A stretch of DNA of 9,034 nucleotides from Victivallales bacterium (GTDB lineage Bacteria; Verrucomicrobiota; Lentisphaeria; Oligosphaerales; Oligosphaeraceae), in NCBI GenBank assembly GCA_017963875.1, contig JAGCTA010000397.1, positions 1-9,034 of the forward strand. Direction: 5' to 3'. Shown piece by piece: positions 7,376-9,034 of the stretch. A program made the position numbers and the translations under genes. Position 1 is the stretch's first letter. Each line of letters starts with the position of its first letter. Under the pieces are notes generated by a model. The model worked only from the letters and a program-made list of their open reading frames with translations, searched no databases and was not told where the DNA came from.

Positions 7376-7415
7376 GTTTTTTTAGTTTTTTTTGTAGGCA
7401 ATCTCTCATATCCCC

Positions 7416-7444
7416 TTGACTTTTCATGTTTGTTTTTTTATTTT
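7416..7444 (+). promoter_or_regulatory. Sigma-70 promoter of the sialidase-like gene
   Basis: TTGACT (7416-7421) is followed after exactly 17 bp by TATTTT (7439-7444). Transcription would begin near 7451 and give a leader of about 45 bases. The -35 is close to consensus and the spacing is optimal; the -10 keeps the TA....T pattern. Confidence 0.55.
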
Positions 7445-7495
7445 TATGTATGAAAGAAGTATTTTAACAGGCAATAAAATAAGAGGCGCAACCAG

Positions 7496-8653
7496 ATGAT
7501 TCCAACAATCAAGCAACTTGACTTCAACGACTTCGGAACTACAGGCAAAAACTGGTTTCATCCGTGTGTGACGCGTCTGACTGACGGACGATGGATGGCG
7601 ACCATGGTGACAGTAAACGGCAGCGATTTCTACGGCGAACCCATGTTCTGCATCAGCGCCGACGAAGGACAAACATGGAGCACGCCCATGCCAATCCCCT
7701 CATTCAAGGCAAGGATACTTCCAGGCACAAATATCACGGATGCTGTTGCCGATGCCTGCCCCTTCACGTCTCCTATTGATGGTACTGTGTTCGCATTTGG
7801 ATGCACATCATACTACACCAGCAAAGGAAATATCTGCTATGATATGGACATCGACAAGACCAAACTGCCCAGAGAAGTTGCAGTCTATGCTGCATGGAAG
7901 CCCGAATCTGGCTGGTCCGAGCGCAAGATCCTTCCATTGCCCAGCACGAATTTGAGTTATCGCACGGCTGCAACTCAAATCTCGTTCACTCCTGACGGCA
8001 ACTGCCTCATCCCGATTTACCTTGCAGTTGGTAGGGGCATGTGGGGCCCCTATCCAACGGACCTCTACGGCGTAACCGCACCTTTGTATAAACAGCAGGC
8101 GGACTCCTTTGAACTCGTCAGCGATGGGCACGTCTTCACGACCAAGGTGGGGCGTGGCTTCATGGAGCCATCAGCCATCAGACTCGATGACGGTTCATAC
8201 GCCATGACCATCCGCGCGGAAGACGGCAACATGCACGTGGCGACATCTACCAACGGCGTGACATGGAACGATGTTCAACCATGGAAATGGGACGACGGCA
8301 CACCGCTCGTCACCGACACCACGCAGCAGCATTGGATTCGTCTCGCAGACAGGACTTTCCTGGTCTTTACCATGAAAACCAAGGAAAATGAAAAAATCTT
8401 CCGTTTCAGGGCTCCTTTGTTCATTGCGGAGGCAATCCCACAGAAAGCACTCTTGATCCATGATACTCTCAGAACGGTCTTCGACCGCCAGCAGTTGAAC
8501 GGAATAGAGGCTCTTTACGGCAATTTCCATTGCACCCAACTTGATGATGACACCGCTCTTGTGACTGACGTTGCCCTATTCCATGACTTCAAGGCGAAGA
8601 ACGGAGACAAATGGGCCACCACGACTGTTATGGCAGCCCAAATCACTGGGTAA
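7496..8653 (+). CDS. Sialidase-like (BNR/Asp-box beta-propeller) protein
   Basis: The 385-residue protein has the repeats of a sialidase-fold beta-propeller. A good Asp box SADEGQTW lies at 54-61, a degenerate one ending NGVTW at 253-257, and DGxx turns at 30-33, 95-97, 167-169 and 231-233. The stretch FMEPSAIRLDDGSYAMTIR (222-240) resembles the sialidase segment that carries an active-site Glu (here Glu224) and an Arg of the arginine triad (here Arg240). There is no signal peptide, so it should be cytosolic, acting on small imported sugars or glycosides rather than on host glycans directly. The fold is confident; sialidase activity is not shown, since many such propellers have other substrates. 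The start has AAGAGG (7481-7486) 9 bp upstream. The next gene, on the same strand 178 bp on, is a sodium symporter, a plausible partner with its own possible promoter. Confidence 0.82.
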   Translation: MIPTIKQLDFNDFGTTGKNWFHPCVTRLTDGRWMATMVTVNGSDFYGEPMFCISADEGQTWSTPMPIPSFKARILPGTNITDAVADACPFTSPIDGTVFAFGCTSYYTSKGNICYDMDIDKTKLPREVAVYAAWKPESGWSERKILPLPSTNLSYRTAATQISFTPDGNCLIPIYLAVGRGMWGPYPTDLYGVTAPLYKQQADSFELVSDGHVFTTKVGRGFMEPSAIRLDDGSYAMTIRAEDGNMHVATSTNGVTWNDVQPWKWDDGTPLVTDTTQQHWIRLADRTFLVFTMKTKENEKIFRFRAPLFIAEAIPQKALLIHDTLRTVFDRQQLNGIEALYGNFHCTQLDDDTALVTDVALFHDFKAKNGDKWATTTVMAAQITG

Positions 8654-8744
8654 TGAAATACGACCTAGCGAAATTCCGTTTGAATGAATGAAAATGGGAT
8701 ATTCAAAATAACATAAATTTCAGTTATCCAACTTTCAAAAATAA

Positions 8745-8773
8745 TTCGCAATCTTTTATTTACATATTATATT
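8745..8773 (+). promoter_or_regulatory. Candidate promoter for the symporter gene
   Basis: TTCGCA (8745-8750) and TATATT (8768-8773) are separated by 17 bp in the A+T-rich gap after the sialidase-like gene. I see no clear hairpin terminator in 8654-8744, so read-through from the upstream gene is also possible. Several overlapping TATTAT/TATATT choices exist, so the exact -10 is uncertain. Confidence 0.35.
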
Positions 8774-8816
8774 AAAATGTTTTTTTATGTTTTCATGTCT
8801 AAAAACCAACACTAAA

Positions 8817-8821
8817 AAGGA
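8817..8821 (+). promoter_or_regulatory. Shine-Dalgarno sequence that points to an ATA start
   Basis: AAGGA lies within an A-rich stretch, 10 bp before the ATA codon at 8832. No such sequence precedes the first in-frame ATG codons at 8871 and 8874. Its position therefore favours initiation at or near 8832. Confidence 0.5.
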
Positions 8822-8831
8822 AAACTGACCT

Positions 8832-9034
8832 ATACTTCCAACACTTGTCTCATTCGGCTTATACCTCATAATGATGATTTGCATTGGATTCTATTTCTAT
8901 GAAAAGAAATCCAGCGTAGAAAAATACATTCTCGGCGGTCGAGGACTCGGCAGTTGGGTAACGGCAATGTCCGCACAGGCATCCGATATGAGCGGATGGT
9001 TGCTAATGGGCCTCCCTGGCTCCATCTATGCAGC
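8832..9034 (+). CDS. putP: PutP-type sodium/solute symporter, N-terminal part (cut by window edge)
   Basis: The frame runs off the right edge; 67 residues are visible. They contain the first membrane helix (LVSFGLYLIMMICIGFYFY), the family block YILGGRGLGSWVTAMSAQ and ASDMSGWLLMGLPG, the signature of sodium/proline symporters. In E. coli PutP the Asp of this motif (Asp55) is essential for sodium coupling; it is Asp52 here if the start is 8832. The frame has a stop at 8826-8828. The first ATG (8871) would cut the first helix in half and has no ribosome binding site. ATA at 8832 gives a full-length N-terminus and a usable AAGGA. ATA initiation is inferred; a sequence error or a mutated start is the alternative. 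Proline is the best guess for substrate from the motif, but a related solute is possible. Confidence 0.85.
   Translation, partial: MLPTLVSFGLYLIMMICIGFYFYEKKSSVEKYILGGRGLGSWVTAMSAQASDMSGWLLMGLPGSIYA

Overview
This is an ordinary chromosomal stretch, probably from an anaerobic, gut-type, Gram-negative bacterium. A formylglycine-generating-enzyme-like (FGE/SUMF1) membrane protein, an oxygen-sensitive glycyl radical enzyme, a periplasmic HtrA protease and a cytosolic sialidase-like protein together would suit the Lentisphaerota/Verrucomicrobiota (PVC) group. That placement is inferred from gene content only and is tentative. Coding DNA is moderately G+C-rich, the divergent intergenic regions are strongly A+T-rich with long A/T tracts, and most genes have recognisable Shine-Dalgarno sequences.

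Layout, left to right. (1) 3-2275, plus strand: the 3' part of a coiled-coil protein of unknown function, followed 32 bp later by a type II membrane protein with a periplasmic FGE-sulfatase domain that lacks one of the two catalytic cysteines of true FGEs. (2) 2339-3301, minus strand: a UDP-glucuronate 4-epimerase-type sugar-nucleotide enzyme, convergent with the previous pair. (3) 3302-3565: an A+T-rich divergent control region with a near-perfect palindrome, repeated TTGATA boxes and a consensus -10 box. (4) 3566-5695, plus strand: a 709-residue glycyl radical enzyme of unassigned substrate with an unusual GCNEP cysteine loop; no activating enzyme is in the window. (5) 5735-5782: an 18-bp perfect hairpin between convergent genes. 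(6) 5801-7282, minus strand: a complete HtrA/DegP-type protease with two PDZ domains, preceded by a sequence that closely resembles an extracytoplasmic-stress (ECF, sigma-E-like) promoter. (7) 7496-8653, plus strand: a cytosolic sialidase-fold protein with a good sigma-70 promoter, followed by (8) the first 67 codons of a PutP-type sodium/solute symporter whose conserved N-terminus can only be complete if translation begins at an ATA codon.

The genes do not form one pathway. The likely functional units are the coiled-coil/FGE-like pair, the self-contained protease gene, and possibly sialidase-like protein plus symporter as a nutrient-acquisition pair. I see no CRISPR array, rRNA, tRNA, insertion sequence or recognisable defence system. 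The points most worth following are the putative ATA start, the ECF-type promoter of the protease gene, the unassigned glycyl radical enzyme and the large hairpin.
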